The notes below the pieces were generated by a model. The model was not told the DNA's origin. It was given only the letters and a program-made list of their open reading frames with translations, and searched no databases. This document shows positions 38,178 to 46,603 of a DNA stretch of 64,000 bases, one piece after another; within the stretch, counting starts at the first letter, position 1, and each line of letters starts with the position of its first letter. Position numbers and translations under genes: made by a program. This DNA is from Gemmatimonadaceae bacterium (GTDB taxonomy: Bacteria > Latescibacterota > UBA2968 > UBA8231): positions 1 to 64,000 of the forward strand of contig PBSR01000272.1 in NCBI GenBank assembly GCA_002726335.1. Direction: 5' to 3'.

Positions 38178-39299
38178 ATGACGCCGACGAATCACGTGAA
38201 GCGATCCTGTTGCAGGCACACCGGACTGGTCTGTCTGTTCGTTCTACTGTGCAACTGCCTGGTTGCGGCGCAGACGCCCGAAGCTGTCTCCCATTACCGG
38301 GCCGGCTATACGCAGTTGCAGGGGAAGGACTACCGGAACGCCGCCATCGAGCTGGAGACTGCCGTGGGCCTCGATTCAACCTACGGAGATGCGCACTATG
38401 CCTTGGGTATGGCCCATGCCAGTCTGGGGGACTACGACAAATCGGCCACCGCCCTCGAGGCCGCTCTGCGTCACGGGGTAAGCCGTGATGATCTGGCCGG
38501 CCGCATCCCGCGTCTGCTCGGGGATCTCTACTACAAGGCCGCCCTCCGGTCGCGTCAGCAGCGTCGGTTCGGCGAAGCGATCCAGCGCTTCGAGGCATCG
38601 CTTCGGTACAATCCGGCCAACGCCCAGGCCCTCTACACGATTGGCCTGTGTCACATCAGCCTGCGGCAACCCGACAAGGCAATTCCCGTGTTCCAGGCCG
38701 CCGTCAAGGCCGATCCAACCTATGCCTGGCCGCATAAGTCGCTGGGTGACATCCATCGTCAACGAGGCGAGATGCGCCTGGCGGCCGAGATGTACGAAAA
38801 GGCAATCGCTGTTGACGGCCAGCTCGTACAGGCCCATGCCGGTCTGGCCCAGGTCCGAATCGCTTCTGACGACCTGGAGGGTGCGATTGCCACGCTGCGC
38901 AAGGCGGTCTCTCTTGACCCGAAGTACGGTGAAGGATTTGTCCTGATCGGCACAGCTCTGATCAAGTTGCAGCGCCATGGAGAGGCCATCGCACCGCTCA
39001 ATTCGGCGGTCGGGGTGGACGGCAAGAATTCCCAGGCCCGCTACCGACTGGCAGAGGCTTACCTCGGCATGGGAGAGTATCGTGCCGCCATCGAATCGGG
39101 GATGGCCGCTGTCTCCCGACAGAAGGATTTCTACGACGCTCAGGTGATCCTCGCCGACGCCCACAGCGAATTGGGACAGCTGGAGGAGGCACTCACTTGG
39201 TACAGTCGCGCCATCGCTGATAGCCGCTACAAGGATTATTGCGCCCACAGACTCCAGGAATTGGACTCCGCTCAGGCTCAGGCCCAGGGGCAACGGTAG
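38178..39299 (+). CDS. Secreted TPR-repeat protein
   Basis: A 373-aa protein with a signal sequence (LVCLFVLLCNCLVAAQ) and about nine tetratricopeptide repeats filling residues 35-365 (YGDAHYALGMAHASLGDYDK, AQALYTIGLCHISLRQPDKA). It is a protein-interaction scaffold, probably periplasmic. It ends 8 bp before the rdgB start, so it shares a transcript with rdgB and the ABC genes. No SD is evident before the ATG; translation may start on a short leader. Confidence 0.85.
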   Translation: MTPTNHVKRSCCRHTGLVCLFVLLCNCLVAAQTPEAVSHYRAGYTQLQGKDYRNAAIELETAVGLDSTYGDAHYALGMAHASLGDYDKSATALEAALRHGVSRDDLAGRIPRLLGDLYYKAALRSRQQRRFGEAIQRFEASLRYNPANAQALYTIGLCHISLRQPDKAIPVFQAAVKADPTYAWPHKSLGDIHRQRGEMRLAAEMYEKAIAVDGQLVQAHAGLAQVRIASDDLEGAIATLRKAVSLDPKYGEGFVLIGTALIKLQRHGEAIAPLNSAVGVDGKNSQARYRLAEAYLGMGEYRAAIESGMAAVSRQKDFYDAQVILADAHSELGQLEEALTWYSRAIADSRYKDYCAHRLQELDSAQAQAQGQR

Positions 39300-39307
39300 C
39301 ATCACCG

Positions 39308-39913
39308 GTGCTGCTTGTCGCCACGGGCAATGCCGGCAAGCTCGCGGAGTTCCGCCTGCTGCTGGCGGGTACGGAGATCCGCTCGCCGGGCGACGTCGGC
39401 CTTGGAGAGTTGGACGTCGAAGAATCGGGACAGACCTTCCACGACAACGCCCTGCTCAAAGCACGGGCTCACTGCGGGGCCTCAGGGATGACCAGTGTCG
39501 CCGACGATTCCGGCCTCGAGGTGGACGCCCTCGACGGCCGTCCTGGTGTGCGGTCCGCTCGCTACGGCGGCCCCGATCTTGACGACGCGGGACGATGCCG
39601 ACGTCTCCTCGAGGAACTGAGGGATCTGCCTGACGCGGCGCGCACGGCCCGGTTCCGTTGCTGTCTGATTATCTGCTCCCCGGACGGGCGCAGCGCGTCA
39701 GTCGAGGGCACCTGCGAAGGGCGTATCCTCCACGAACCTGCTGGCGAGGCCGGCTTTGGTTACGATCCGATCTTTCACGCGCCGGAGTACGGCCGCAGTA
39801 TGGCGAGCTTGAGTCGAGCGGAGAAAGGCGCCATCAGCCACCGGGGAGGCGCCCTGCGAGCCCTGGTGCCCATCCTGCGGCGGGACTTTCCCGAACTGAT
39901 GGGGCCTGGCTGA
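39308..39913 (+). CDS. rdgB: XTP/dITP diphosphatase (RdgB/HAM1)
   Basis: A 201-aa house-cleaning pyrophosphatase that hydrolyses XTP, dITP and ITP. Motifs: LLVATGNAGKLAEF at the start, SVADDSGLEVDALDGRPGV, RSARYGG, GFGYDPIF and SHRGGALRAL. The GTG at 39308 gives the normal N-terminus and length; the longer frame from 39239 overlaps the TPR gene. Confidence 0.95.
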   Translation: MLLVATGNAGKLAEFRLLLAGTEIRSPGDVGLGELDVEESGQTFHDNALLKARAHCGASGMTSVADDSGLEVDALDGRPGVRSARYGGPDLDDAGRCRRLLEELRDLPDAARTARFRCCLIICSPDGRSASVEGTCEGRILHEPAGEAGFGYDPIFHAPEYGRSMASLSRAEKGAISHRGGALRALVPILRRDFPELMGPG

Positions 39914-39945
39914 GTCGGCGTCACGGCTTTCTGCAGAACGCTGAC

Positions 39946-41697
39946 ATGTTCGGGCCCTTCTCCCACTACGTTCGCCCCTACCGAAAACGGCTCCTTGTGG
40001 GCGTGGTCGCAATCGCCTGCTCCCAGGTGGCCAGTGCACTGATCCCCATGCAGATCGCCGCCGCCGTCGATGCCCTGGAATCCGGCGCCAGTGCGGCGCC
40101 CCTGACCACGGTGCGCGATCGCGTTGCCTGGGTCCTCGTTCTGGCAGCCTTCGTCGCCGTCGGCGGGTTCATCATGCGGCGGCAGATGGGTGTCTCCTCG
40201 ACCTGGATCGAGTACGACATCCGCACGACATATTTCGCTCACCTGCTGGCGCAGCCTTTGTCCTTCTATCAGGAGCATCGTACGGGTGATCTCATGGCCC
40301 GGGCCACCAACGACCTGACCCAGGTCCGTATCTTCTTCACCTATGGTCTGCGCGGCATCGCTGAGACCGCCCTGATCTTCGTCTTCTCCGTGGTGATGAT
40401 GTGCCGCATCGACTGGCAGCTGTCACTGCTGGTGCTGATTCCTTTGCCCTTGATGAGCCTGTTCATCATTCGCATGGCCGCCATCGTACATACACGCTTC
40501 CGTGCAATCCAGGACTTCTTCGGCGATATCAGCAATTTCATCCAGGAGAACCTGTCCGGGATCCGTGTGGTAAAAGCATTCGTGCAGGGCCCGGCTCAAA
40601 CCCGCGTCTTCGACGGTCTCAACCAGGAGTACCTGGAGCGCAACGCCAGCCTGATCCATACCCACGCCATCTACCGTCCCCTCTCCTTCCTGATCGCCTC
40701 CACCGGCCTCGGCATGAACCTGTGGCTCGGTGGCGAAGCCGTGGCCACAGGCAGTTTGAAAATCGGCGAGTTCGTCGCCCTCAACGCCTATCTCACGCTG
40801 CTGATCCGACCGGTCTCCTACGTTGGCTGGATCATCGATCGCTCCCAGCGGGCGCTGGTCGCCATGCGCCGCATCAACGAGGTCCTCGCCATCGAGCCGG
40901 GCATTTCGGACCGCATGGTGTCGGCTGCATCGGTCGCACCGCCGGAGTGTGTATCCGGCAGATTGCAGTTCGAGGGGGTCGGCTTTGCCTACGACGACAT
41001 GGCGGCTCTGCAAGGCGTGGATCTCGACCTGGCTGCCGGGACCACGCTGGGCATCGTCGGTCGTGTGGGGTCAGGCAAGACAACCCTCGCGAGGCTGATT
41101 CCGCGCCTCATCGAACCGACAGCAGGTCGGATTCTTCTCGATGGTGTGCCTCTCGACGAGTGGCCTCTGGCCCGGCTGCGGCAGGCCATTGGCTATGTTG
41201 CGCAGACCCCCTTCCTGTTCTCCGATGCAGTCGGGGCCAACATGGGCTACGCCGTAGAGGAGGCTACACCGGACCAGATCCGCCAGGCCGCCGAAGAGGC
41301 CCAGGTACGAGCAGATGTGGAGGAGTTTGAAGAGGGTTTCGACACGGTCATCGGCGAGCGGGGCGTGACCTTGTCCGGGGGACAGAAACAGCGCACCACA
41401 CTGGCGCGCGCACTCTTGATGCGTCCCGAAATCCTCATCCTCGACGACTCCCTGTCCGCCGTCGACACGGAGACGGAGGAGGCGATTCTCGGCCACCTGC
41501 GACGCATCATGGCGCAGCGCACAACGATCCTGATCGCCCACCGAATCTCGACTCTGCGCGACGCCGACCACATCATCGTCCTCGATGAGGGCTGCATCAC
41601 CGAGCAGGGCACACACGCCGAGCTGATCTCGGCCGGCGGCCTCTACGCCGACCTGGCTCGGCGTCAGCAACTGGCGGCCGAACTCGACGAGATGTGA
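39946..41697 (+). CDS. ABC exporter half-transporter, degenerate-site subunit
   Basis: A 583-aa type IV ABC exporter: six transmembrane helices (about residues 1-320), then an ATPase with Walker A GRVGSGKTT and signature LSGGQKQRTTLARAL. Walker B reads ILILDDSLSAVD, with Asp where the catalytic Glu should be. This pattern marks one partner of heterodimeric exporters such as BmrCD or TM287/288. The ATG at 39946 lies 32 bp after rdgB; the partner follows directly. Substrate could be a drug, lipid or peptide. Confidence 0.9.
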   Translation: MFGPFSHYVRPYRKRLLVGVVAIACSQVASALIPMQIAAAVDALESGASAAPLTTVRDRVAWVLVLAAFVAVGGFIMRRQMGVSSTWIEYDIRTTYFAHLLAQPLSFYQEHRTGDLMARATNDLTQVRIFFTYGLRGIAETALIFVFSVVMMCRIDWQLSLLVLIPLPLMSLFIIRMAAIVHTRFRAIQDFFGDISNFIQENLSGIRVVKAFVQGPAQTRVFDGLNQEYLERNASLIHTHAIYRPLSFLIASTGLGMNLWLGGEAVATGSLKIGEFVALNAYLTLLIRPVSYVGWIIDRSQRALVAMRRINEVLAIEPGISDRMVSAASVAPPECVSGRLQFEGVGFAYDDMAALQGVDLDLAAGTTLGIVGRVGSGKTTLARLIPRLIEPTAGRILLDGVPLDEWPLARLRQAIGYVAQTPFLFSDAVGANMGYAVEEATPDQIRQAAEEAQVRADVEEFEEGFDTVIGERGVTLSGGQKQRTTLARALLMRPEILILDDSLSAVDTETEEAILGHLRRIMAQRTTILIAHRISTLRDADHIIVLDEGCITEQGTHAELISAGGLYADLARRQQLAAELDEM

Positions 41698-41698
41698 T

Positions 41699-43492
41699 GT
41701 GAGTCCCGTGGATCTCACCAACGAAGAGGAGGTGCAGGAGCGGCCCTTCAACCTGCGGCTCGTGCTCCGCCTCGTCGCCTACCTGGGACCATACAAGCTC
41801 CGGGTGGTAGCTGCCCTTTCGCTGATCCTGCTGACGGCGATATCCAGTCAACTCGGGCCCCGGTTGACTCAGATAGGCGTCGACGAGCACATCCTGGAGG
41901 GTGATCTCCACGGCCTCCATGTCATTATCGCCTTCTATTTCGCCAGCCTGGTGGTTCAGTACCTCGCCCAGTACGGGCAGACGAGAGTTACCGAGCTGAT
42001 GGGACAGCACGTCATGCGAGATCTGCGCCGGCAGATCTTCGTGCACCTGCAACGACTGCCCATGCGGTACTTCGACCGCACCCCCATCGGTCGCACGATG
42101 ACACGCACGACGAATGACGTGGAAGCTCTCAACGAATTCTTCAGCGAAGGCATCGTCTCCGTGTTCATGGATCTGGCGACGCTGATCGTCATCATCGTGC
42201 TGATGGCCGACATGAGCCTCAAGCTGACACTGGTCTCCTGCACCGTGATCCCGGTGCTGGCTGTGACCACCTTCTACCTGCAGGGTAAGGCGATGGTCGC
42301 CTACCGCGAGCTCCGCCGCCGGTTGGCCCGCCTCAACGCCTATCTGCAGGAGAACATCACCGGGATGGAGGTGGTGCAGCTCTTCAATCGCCAGCAGCGC
42401 AACCTCCGTGACTTCGACGCTGAGCACCTGCCGTATCGCCGGGCCGAGGATCGTGAAATCTTCTACTACGCCCTCTTCTTCCCCTTCACGGAGTTCGTCG
42501 GCACGGTGGGGATGGCGCTGATCGTGTGGTATGGCGCCGGCGCCGTCGTGCAGGACGCCATCGGCCTGGGGGTTCTCGTCGCCTTCGTCCAGTACATACG
42601 GCGTTTTTTCCGGCCCATCATGGACATCTCTGACCGCTACGCCCTGATGCAGAGCGCCATGGCGGCTTCGGAGAGGATCTTCGAACTCCTCGACACGCCG
42701 ACGGAGCCGACCGGTGGTCCCAGGGGCACGACGGGCCATCGCCCGGAAGGACTCGCTATCGAATTCGATCGGGTCTTCTTCAAGTACGATCCGCAGGCAG
42801 CAGACTGGATTCTGAGAGATGTCTCCTTCCGTGTCACCGCTGGACAGAGTCTGGCCCTCGTGGGCGCTACCGGATCCGGCAAGACGACCGTCGTCAACCT
42901 GCTGTGCCGCTTCTACGAGATCCAGCAGGGGGCTGTTCGCGTGGACGGTCTCGATGTTCGCGAATGGGACGTGGAGGCGCTACGACGGCGTATCGGCATC
43001 GTGCAGCAGGATGTGTTTCTGTTCTCAGGAGATATCGAGGGCAACATCCGCCTGGGAGAGGCACAGATATCCAGTGACCAGGTGCGCACCGTGGCACGGT
43101 ACGTCAACGCCGACCGCTTCGTAGAGCGCCTGCCGCGGGGCTACAGTCAACCGGTGGCCGAAGGCGGCACGAGTCTGTCGGCTGGTCAGCGTCAACTGCT
43201 GTCCTTTGCTCGCGCCCTGGCCTTTGACCCGACGATCCTCGTGCTCGACGAGGCGACATCGAGCATCGACACCGAAACCGAGCAACTCATCCAGGAGGCG
43301 ATCTCGCGTCTGATGCGGGAGCGGACCTCAGTCGTCATCGCCCATCGACTGTCGACGATCCGTACTGCCGACCAGATCCTGGTGCTGTATCACGGCGAGG
43401 TCCGGGAGCGTGGTAAGCACGAGGAACTGGTGGCCGAGGATGGGATCTACGCCCGCCTGTACCGCCTCCACGGCAGCGGTGAGGACCGGTGA
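41699..43492 (+). CDS. ABC exporter half-transporter, catalytic subunit
   Basis: A 597-aa half-transporter: six transmembrane helices (about residues 30-340) and an ATPase with Walker A GATGSGKTT, the altered signature LSAGQRQLLSFARAL and a canonical Walker B with Glu (ILVLDEATSSID). With the preceding gene it forms a heterodimer in which one ATP site combines the Asp Walker B of the first with this altered signature, and the other is fully canonical. The GTG start is 1 nt after the partner's stop. Confidence 0.92.
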   Translation: MSPVDLTNEEEVQERPFNLRLVLRLVAYLGPYKLRVVAALSLILLTAISSQLGPRLTQIGVDEHILEGDLHGLHVIIAFYFASLVVQYLAQYGQTRVTELMGQHVMRDLRRQIFVHLQRLPMRYFDRTPIGRTMTRTTNDVEALNEFFSEGIVSVFMDLATLIVIIVLMADMSLKLTLVSCTVIPVLAVTTFYLQGKAMVAYRELRRRLARLNAYLQENITGMEVVQLFNRQQRNLRDFDAEHLPYRRAEDREIFYYALFFPFTEFVGTVGMALIVWYGAGAVVQDAIGLGVLVAFVQYIRRFFRPIMDISDRYALMQSAMAASERIFELLDTPTEPTGGPRGTTGHRPEGLAIEFDRVFFKYDPQAADWILRDVSFRVTAGQSLALVGATGSGKTTVVNLLCRFYEIQQGAVRVDGLDVREWDVEALRRRIGIVQQDVFLFSGDIEGNIRLGEAQISSDQVRTVARYVNADRFVERLPRGYSQPVAEGGTSLSAGQRQLLSFARALAFDPTILVLDEATSSIDTETEQLIQEAISRLMRERTSVVIAHRLSTIRTADQILVLYHGEVRERGKHEELVAEDGIYARLYRLHGSGEDR

Positions 43493-43513
43493 GGGTTGGG
43501 CGCGGCGATGTGG

Positions 43514-43609
43514 TCAGTCGGCGGCGTCCTCAAACTGCTCCAGCAGCGATCCGAACAGCAGGATCCCTGTCACCAGACCCGCAACCATACCCAGCAGAAA
43601 ACGGATCAC
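43514..43609 (-). CDS. 31-aa single-pass membrane microprotein
   Basis: A very short frame starting with GTG that overlaps the stop of the coiled-coil gene (GTGA). It encodes 31 residues: a basic N-terminus (MIRF), a continuous hydrophobic helix (LLGMVAGLVTGILLFGSLL) and an acidic tail (EQFEDAAD). The overlap, the well-formed helix and the -in/-out charge pattern suggest a real gene rather than chance. It is the last member of a three-gene cassette. Function unknown. Confidence 0.6.
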   Translation of the reverse strand: MIRFLLGMVAGLVTGILLFGSLLEQFEDAAD

Positions 43610-43932
43610 GGAGACTGTTCGTCGCCCGGGCGACGAACTCCGGCGTAGACGATGTCGTTCAGCTCCGCCTCCCGCTGCCGGATGTCGGCCTTGAGCCCGT
43701 CGATCCGCTCCTTCATCGTCAGTAACTGATGGTCGCCATCCAGCCCACCGTCGTGCAGGCGCCGATAGACTTCCTCGCCAAGTTCGGCATAGGTCGTGCG
43801 CAGGCGGCGACGGATGGCTGCCATGTCGGCGCGAACCTTCAGAGCCTGCCCGAAGAGCTTGCCGCGACCGGCTACTTCCGCGAAGCGTTCCTTGAGGGTG
43901 TCAGTTATTTGCTGCTTCGTCGGCATCCTCAT
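43606..43932 (-). CDS. Small coiled-coil protein
   Basis: A 108-aa soluble, highly charged protein predicted to be almost wholly helical (ALKVRADMAAIRRRLRTTYA, TMKERIDGLKADIRQREAEL). The start overlaps the YtxH-like gene by about 30 bp (43932, or 43926 with the second Met), and its stop overlaps the 31-aa gene by GTGA. I do not recognise a family. The setting suggests a small membrane-associated complex with its neighbours. Confidence 0.7.
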   Translation of the reverse strand: MRMPTKQQITDTLKERFAEVAGRGKLFGQALKVRADMAAIRRRLRTTYAELGEEVYRRLHDGGLDGDHQLLTMKERIDGLKADIRQREAELNDIVYAGVRRPGDEQSP

Positions 43933-44152
43933 CCTCGCTGCGATGAACCATCAGGTCTTCGACCTTCTCGACGACCTGATCGCGTTTTTCCTCGGCACGA
44001 CGGGCCAGTTTGCGGCGGGGGATGTAGCCACGATGGGGTGCCATCAGCACACCCAGTATCGCGCCGAAGACGATGCCGGCCAGACAACCTGCCAGGAAGC
44101 CGATCAGGCTGCCACTGCTGTTCTTGCTGCTGTGATGCCGCACGTAGGGCAT
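43901..44152 (-). CDS. YtxH-like glycine-rich membrane protein
   Basis: An 83-aa protein with one glycine-rich transmembrane helix (LIGFLAGCLAGIVFGAILGV) followed by LMAPHRGYIPRRKL and a charged helical tail, the layout of YtxH/DUF883-like stress proteins (the G...LxAPxxG block). The ATG at 44152 has AAGGAG 7 nt upstream, so it is preferred to a longer frame from 44266. First gene of the small-protein cassette. Confidence 0.8.
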   Translation of the reverse strand: MPYVRHHSSKNSSGSLIGFLAGCLAGIVFGAILGVLMAPHRGYIPRRKLARRAEEKRDQVVEKVEDLMVHRSEDEDADEAANN

Positions 44153-44175
44153 AGCCACACTCCTTATGGGTTTCG

Positions 44176-44194
44176 GCGGCCAGAAGCTGGCCGC
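44176..44194 (-). other. Leader hairpin before the YtxH-like gene
   Basis: A perfect 8-bp stem GCGGCCAG/CTGGCCGC with a 3-nt loop ends 11 nt before the AAGGAG ribosome site. No U-tract follows, so it is a leader structure (stability or translation control) rather than a terminator. Confidence 0.5.
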
Positions 44195-44217
44195 AACAGA
44201 AATAGAGACGCGGTGGT

Positions 44218-44245
44218 AAAGTACGCGTTCCCCCGCACTGGACAA
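44218..44245 (-). promoter_or_regulatory. Candidate promoter of the small-protein cassette
   Basis: Minus strand TTGTCC (44240-44245), 16 nt, TACTTT (44218-44223). Matches are modest, but position and orientation fit, back-to-back with the guaB promoter. Confidence 0.4.
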
Positions 44246-44258
44246 TGTGGCAGGCATG

Positions 44259-44287
44259 TTGGACAATGGCGCGCGGAGCCGTAGATT
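44259..44287 (+). promoter_or_regulatory. Candidate promoter of guaB
   Basis: TTGGAC (44259-44264), exactly 17 nt, TAGATT (44282-44287). Transcription would begin near 44295 with a leader of about 84 nt before the ATG at 44379. Confidence 0.55.
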
Positions 44288-44378
44288 TTGGTGCTCACCA
44301 GAGGCGCACTATCTCCCCTCGCCACCGCTTGCCGAGCCCTCCTTCCCCTGGCGGGCTTTCCCGGAAGGAAGAGCCACC

Positions 44379-45860
44379 ATGGCGAAGGTTCTTAAACGAC
44401 CCTCTCACAGTCTCCGTGAGTTCCGTATCCTGCCCGGCTATACCCCGCCGGACGGCAACGCGCTCAACGTCGAGTTGACCACACGTCTCTGCCGCAAGGG
44501 GAGCGACTTCCTGAGACTGCAGACGCCGTTTCTCACGGCTGCCATGCAGGCTGTGACCGGCACGGAGATGGCCATCGCCATCGCCCAGCTGGGCGGCATC
44601 GGAATTCTGCCCGTCAGCCAGACCATCGAGGAACAGTCAGAAAAAATCGGCCGCGTCAAGCGCTTCAAGGCGGGCTTTCAGACAAACATCACGACCCTGT
44701 CGCCGCGCCACACCATCTCCGACATCATCAGCATCATCAACGAGATGGGGTACACCACGTTCCCGGTGACAGACTCCGGCGACTTCCACGGCAAGCTGCT
44801 CGGCGTCATAACCGACAAGGACTTCGACGTACGCCGCGACCATGCCCTTACGGTCGAGGACCGCATGCGCACCGACGTCCAGTACGGGGTCAACATCTCC
44901 GACCTGAAGGAAGCCAATCAACTGATGATCAAGTTCGGGCGCGGCTTCCTGCCCATCGTCGATGAGGACGGCATGCTGCAGACGGCGGTCTTCAAGAAGG
45001 ACCTCGACAAGCACCTGCAGCACCCCAATGAGTCCATCGACGAAAAGAAACGTCTGCTGGTCGGCGCCGCCGTGTCCACCCATCCGGAGGACCGTGAGCG
45101 CGTGCAGTGTCTCGTCGAACACGAGGTGGATGTTCTGCTCATCGATGCCTCCGACGGCCACACCCAGTACCAACGACAGATGGTGGAGTGGATCAAGTCC
45201 ACGTACGAGGTTCCCGTCGTCGCCGGCAACGTGGTCACGGCCCGAGGCTTCGAGTTTCTCGTCGAAGCGGGAGCGGATGGCGTCAAGGTCGGCATGGGAA
45301 TCGGGTCTGGTTGCACCACTCAGGAAGTAAAAGCCACAGGCCGCGGGCAGGGTTCAACCTTGCTTGACATCATCCCCGTCCGCGACGCCCATGCCGAATC
45401 CACGGGCCAGTATATCCCCGTCATCGCCGATGGCGGAATCTCGGGACCGGCGGACATGTCCGTCGCCCTTGCCCTGGGCGCTGACGCGTTGATGATGGGC
45501 AATTTCTTCGCCCGATACACCGAGTCTGCCGGCAATCTCATGCGCAACGCCGCCGGTGAAATCGTCAAGGAGTACTGGATGGAGGGCAGCACCAAGGCCC
45601 GCAACCACAGACGGTATTCTCAACTGAAGGACCTGTTCTTCGAGGAGGGCATCACCGGATACGTACCCCATCTGGGATCTGTCTCCGAAAAACTGCCGGT
45701 CATACTGCAGATCCTCCGTTCCACCCTCGCCACCGCCGGCTGCCGATCGATCGATGAACTGCATGAGAAGGCCGTTCTTGAGATGCAGTCACCCAGCGCC
45801 CTGCGCGACTCGGACGTGCACGACATGGTGGCGGCCAACATCGACCAGCAGATCCTGTAG
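44379..45860 (+). CDS. guaB: Inosine-5'-monophosphate dehydrogenase (divergent subfamily)
   Basis: A 493-aa IMPDH, the committed step to GMP. The TIM barrel carries PFLTAAMQAVTG, two CBS domains lie at about residues 105-230, and the catalytic loop is GIGSGCTTQEVK with Cys as nucleophile, followed by IADGGISGPADM, GNFFARYTES and the flap EGITGYVPHLGSV. The loop is two residues shorter than the common GIGPGSICTTR. SD GGAAGGAA precedes the ATG at 44379. The SDR genes start 11 bp later, so guaB may head their transcript. Confidence 0.92.
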   Translation: MAKVLKRPSHSLREFRILPGYTPPDGNALNVELTTRLCRKGSDFLRLQTPFLTAAMQAVTGTEMAIAIAQLGGIGILPVSQTIEEQSEKIGRVKRFKAGFQTNITTLSPRHTISDIISIINEMGYTTFPVTDSGDFHGKLLGVITDKDFDVRRDHALTVEDRMRTDVQYGVNISDLKEANQLMIKFGRGFLPIVDEDGMLQTAVFKKDLDKHLQHPNESIDEKKRLLVGAAVSTHPEDRERVQCLVEHEVDVLLIDASDGHTQYQRQMVEWIKSTYEVPVVAGNVVTARGFEFLVEAGADGVKVGMGIGSGCTTQEVKATGRGQGSTLLDIIPVRDAHAESTGQYIPVIADGGISGPADMSVALALGADALMMGNFFARYTESAGNLMRNAAGEIVKEYWMEGSTKARNHRRYSQLKDLFFEEGITGYVPHLGSVSEKLPVILQILRSTLATAGCRSIDELHEKAVLEMQSPSALRDSDVHDMVAANIDQQIL

Positions 45861-45871
45861 GCAACAGCGCT

Positions 45872-46603
45872 GTGAAGATCCTTCTCACGGGTGCGGCCAC
45901 CCGGCTGGGCCAGGATGCCGCCGAGGCCCTGCGTCGCCGGGGTTACCGGCTGCGGCTGAGCGACCGACGACGACGGCGCACCGAGTCGGAATTCACCCAG
46001 TCGCAACTCGGTCATGGACGGCAGACGGATGAGTTGGTGGCCGGAATGGGGGCCGTGGTACACCTCCCTGGACCGGCTGACCCAATGGCAGCCGATGCTG
46101 CGGCCTGGATCGACAGTTGCACACGCTGCACCTACAACCTGCTGCTCGCCGCTGTCGATGCCGGGGTGGAGCACATGGTTTATGTCAGTTCTCTGGATTG
46201 CCTCGAGGACTATGACCCCGATTTTCTCGTCACCCCGAGCTGGCGCCCACGGCCCACGACAGAGCCAGCTGTCATGGCTCCGTACCTGGGAGAATTCGTC
46301 GCCAGGGAGTTCGCCCAGACGGCGCAGATCCGGCTTACCATTCTCCGGCTCGGTCATCTGGTTGACGCCGACGGGGTCGGTACGGGGGATGATCTGGACC
46401 CTATGGCGATCGATCCGCGTGACGCTGCAGCCGGCATCTGCGCAGCCGTAGTGGCTGGGGACAAGCCGGAGCCCTACCGGCTGTTTCATCTGCAGGGAGA
46501 CTTCGAAGGTGCTCGTTTCCAGTGCGGCAGCGGCCGACATCGTTTGGCAGTGACGCTGGAGCACGACTTCGGGCGCCCACGGCGTTTGCCGGTGGGATCG
46601 TGA
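45872..46603 (+). CDS. SDR-type NAD(P)-binding protein, catalytically atypical
   Basis: A 243-aa extended-SDR relative with Rossmann start MKILLTGAATRLGQ, where GxxGxxG is altered, and AVVHLPGPADP and YVSSLDCL in the expected strands. At the YxxxK site it reads YLGEFVAREF: the Tyr may be present but the Lys is missing, so normal SDR chemistry is doubtful. GTG start; its stop overlaps the next SDR by GTGA. The pair may form a heterodimer. Function in phosphonate use is inference from context. Confidence 0.8.
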   Translation: MKILLTGAATRLGQDAAEALRRRGYRLRLSDRRRRRTESEFTQSQLGHGRQTDELVAGMGAVVHLPGPADPMAADAAAWIDSCTRCTYNLLLAAVDAGVEHMVYVSSLDCLEDYDPDFLVTPSWRPRPTTEPAVMAPYLGEFVAREFAQTAQIRLTILRLGHLVDADGVGTGDDLDPMAIDPRDAAAGICAAVVAGDKPEPYRLFHLQGDFEGARFQCGSGRHRLAVTLEHDFGRPRRLPVGS

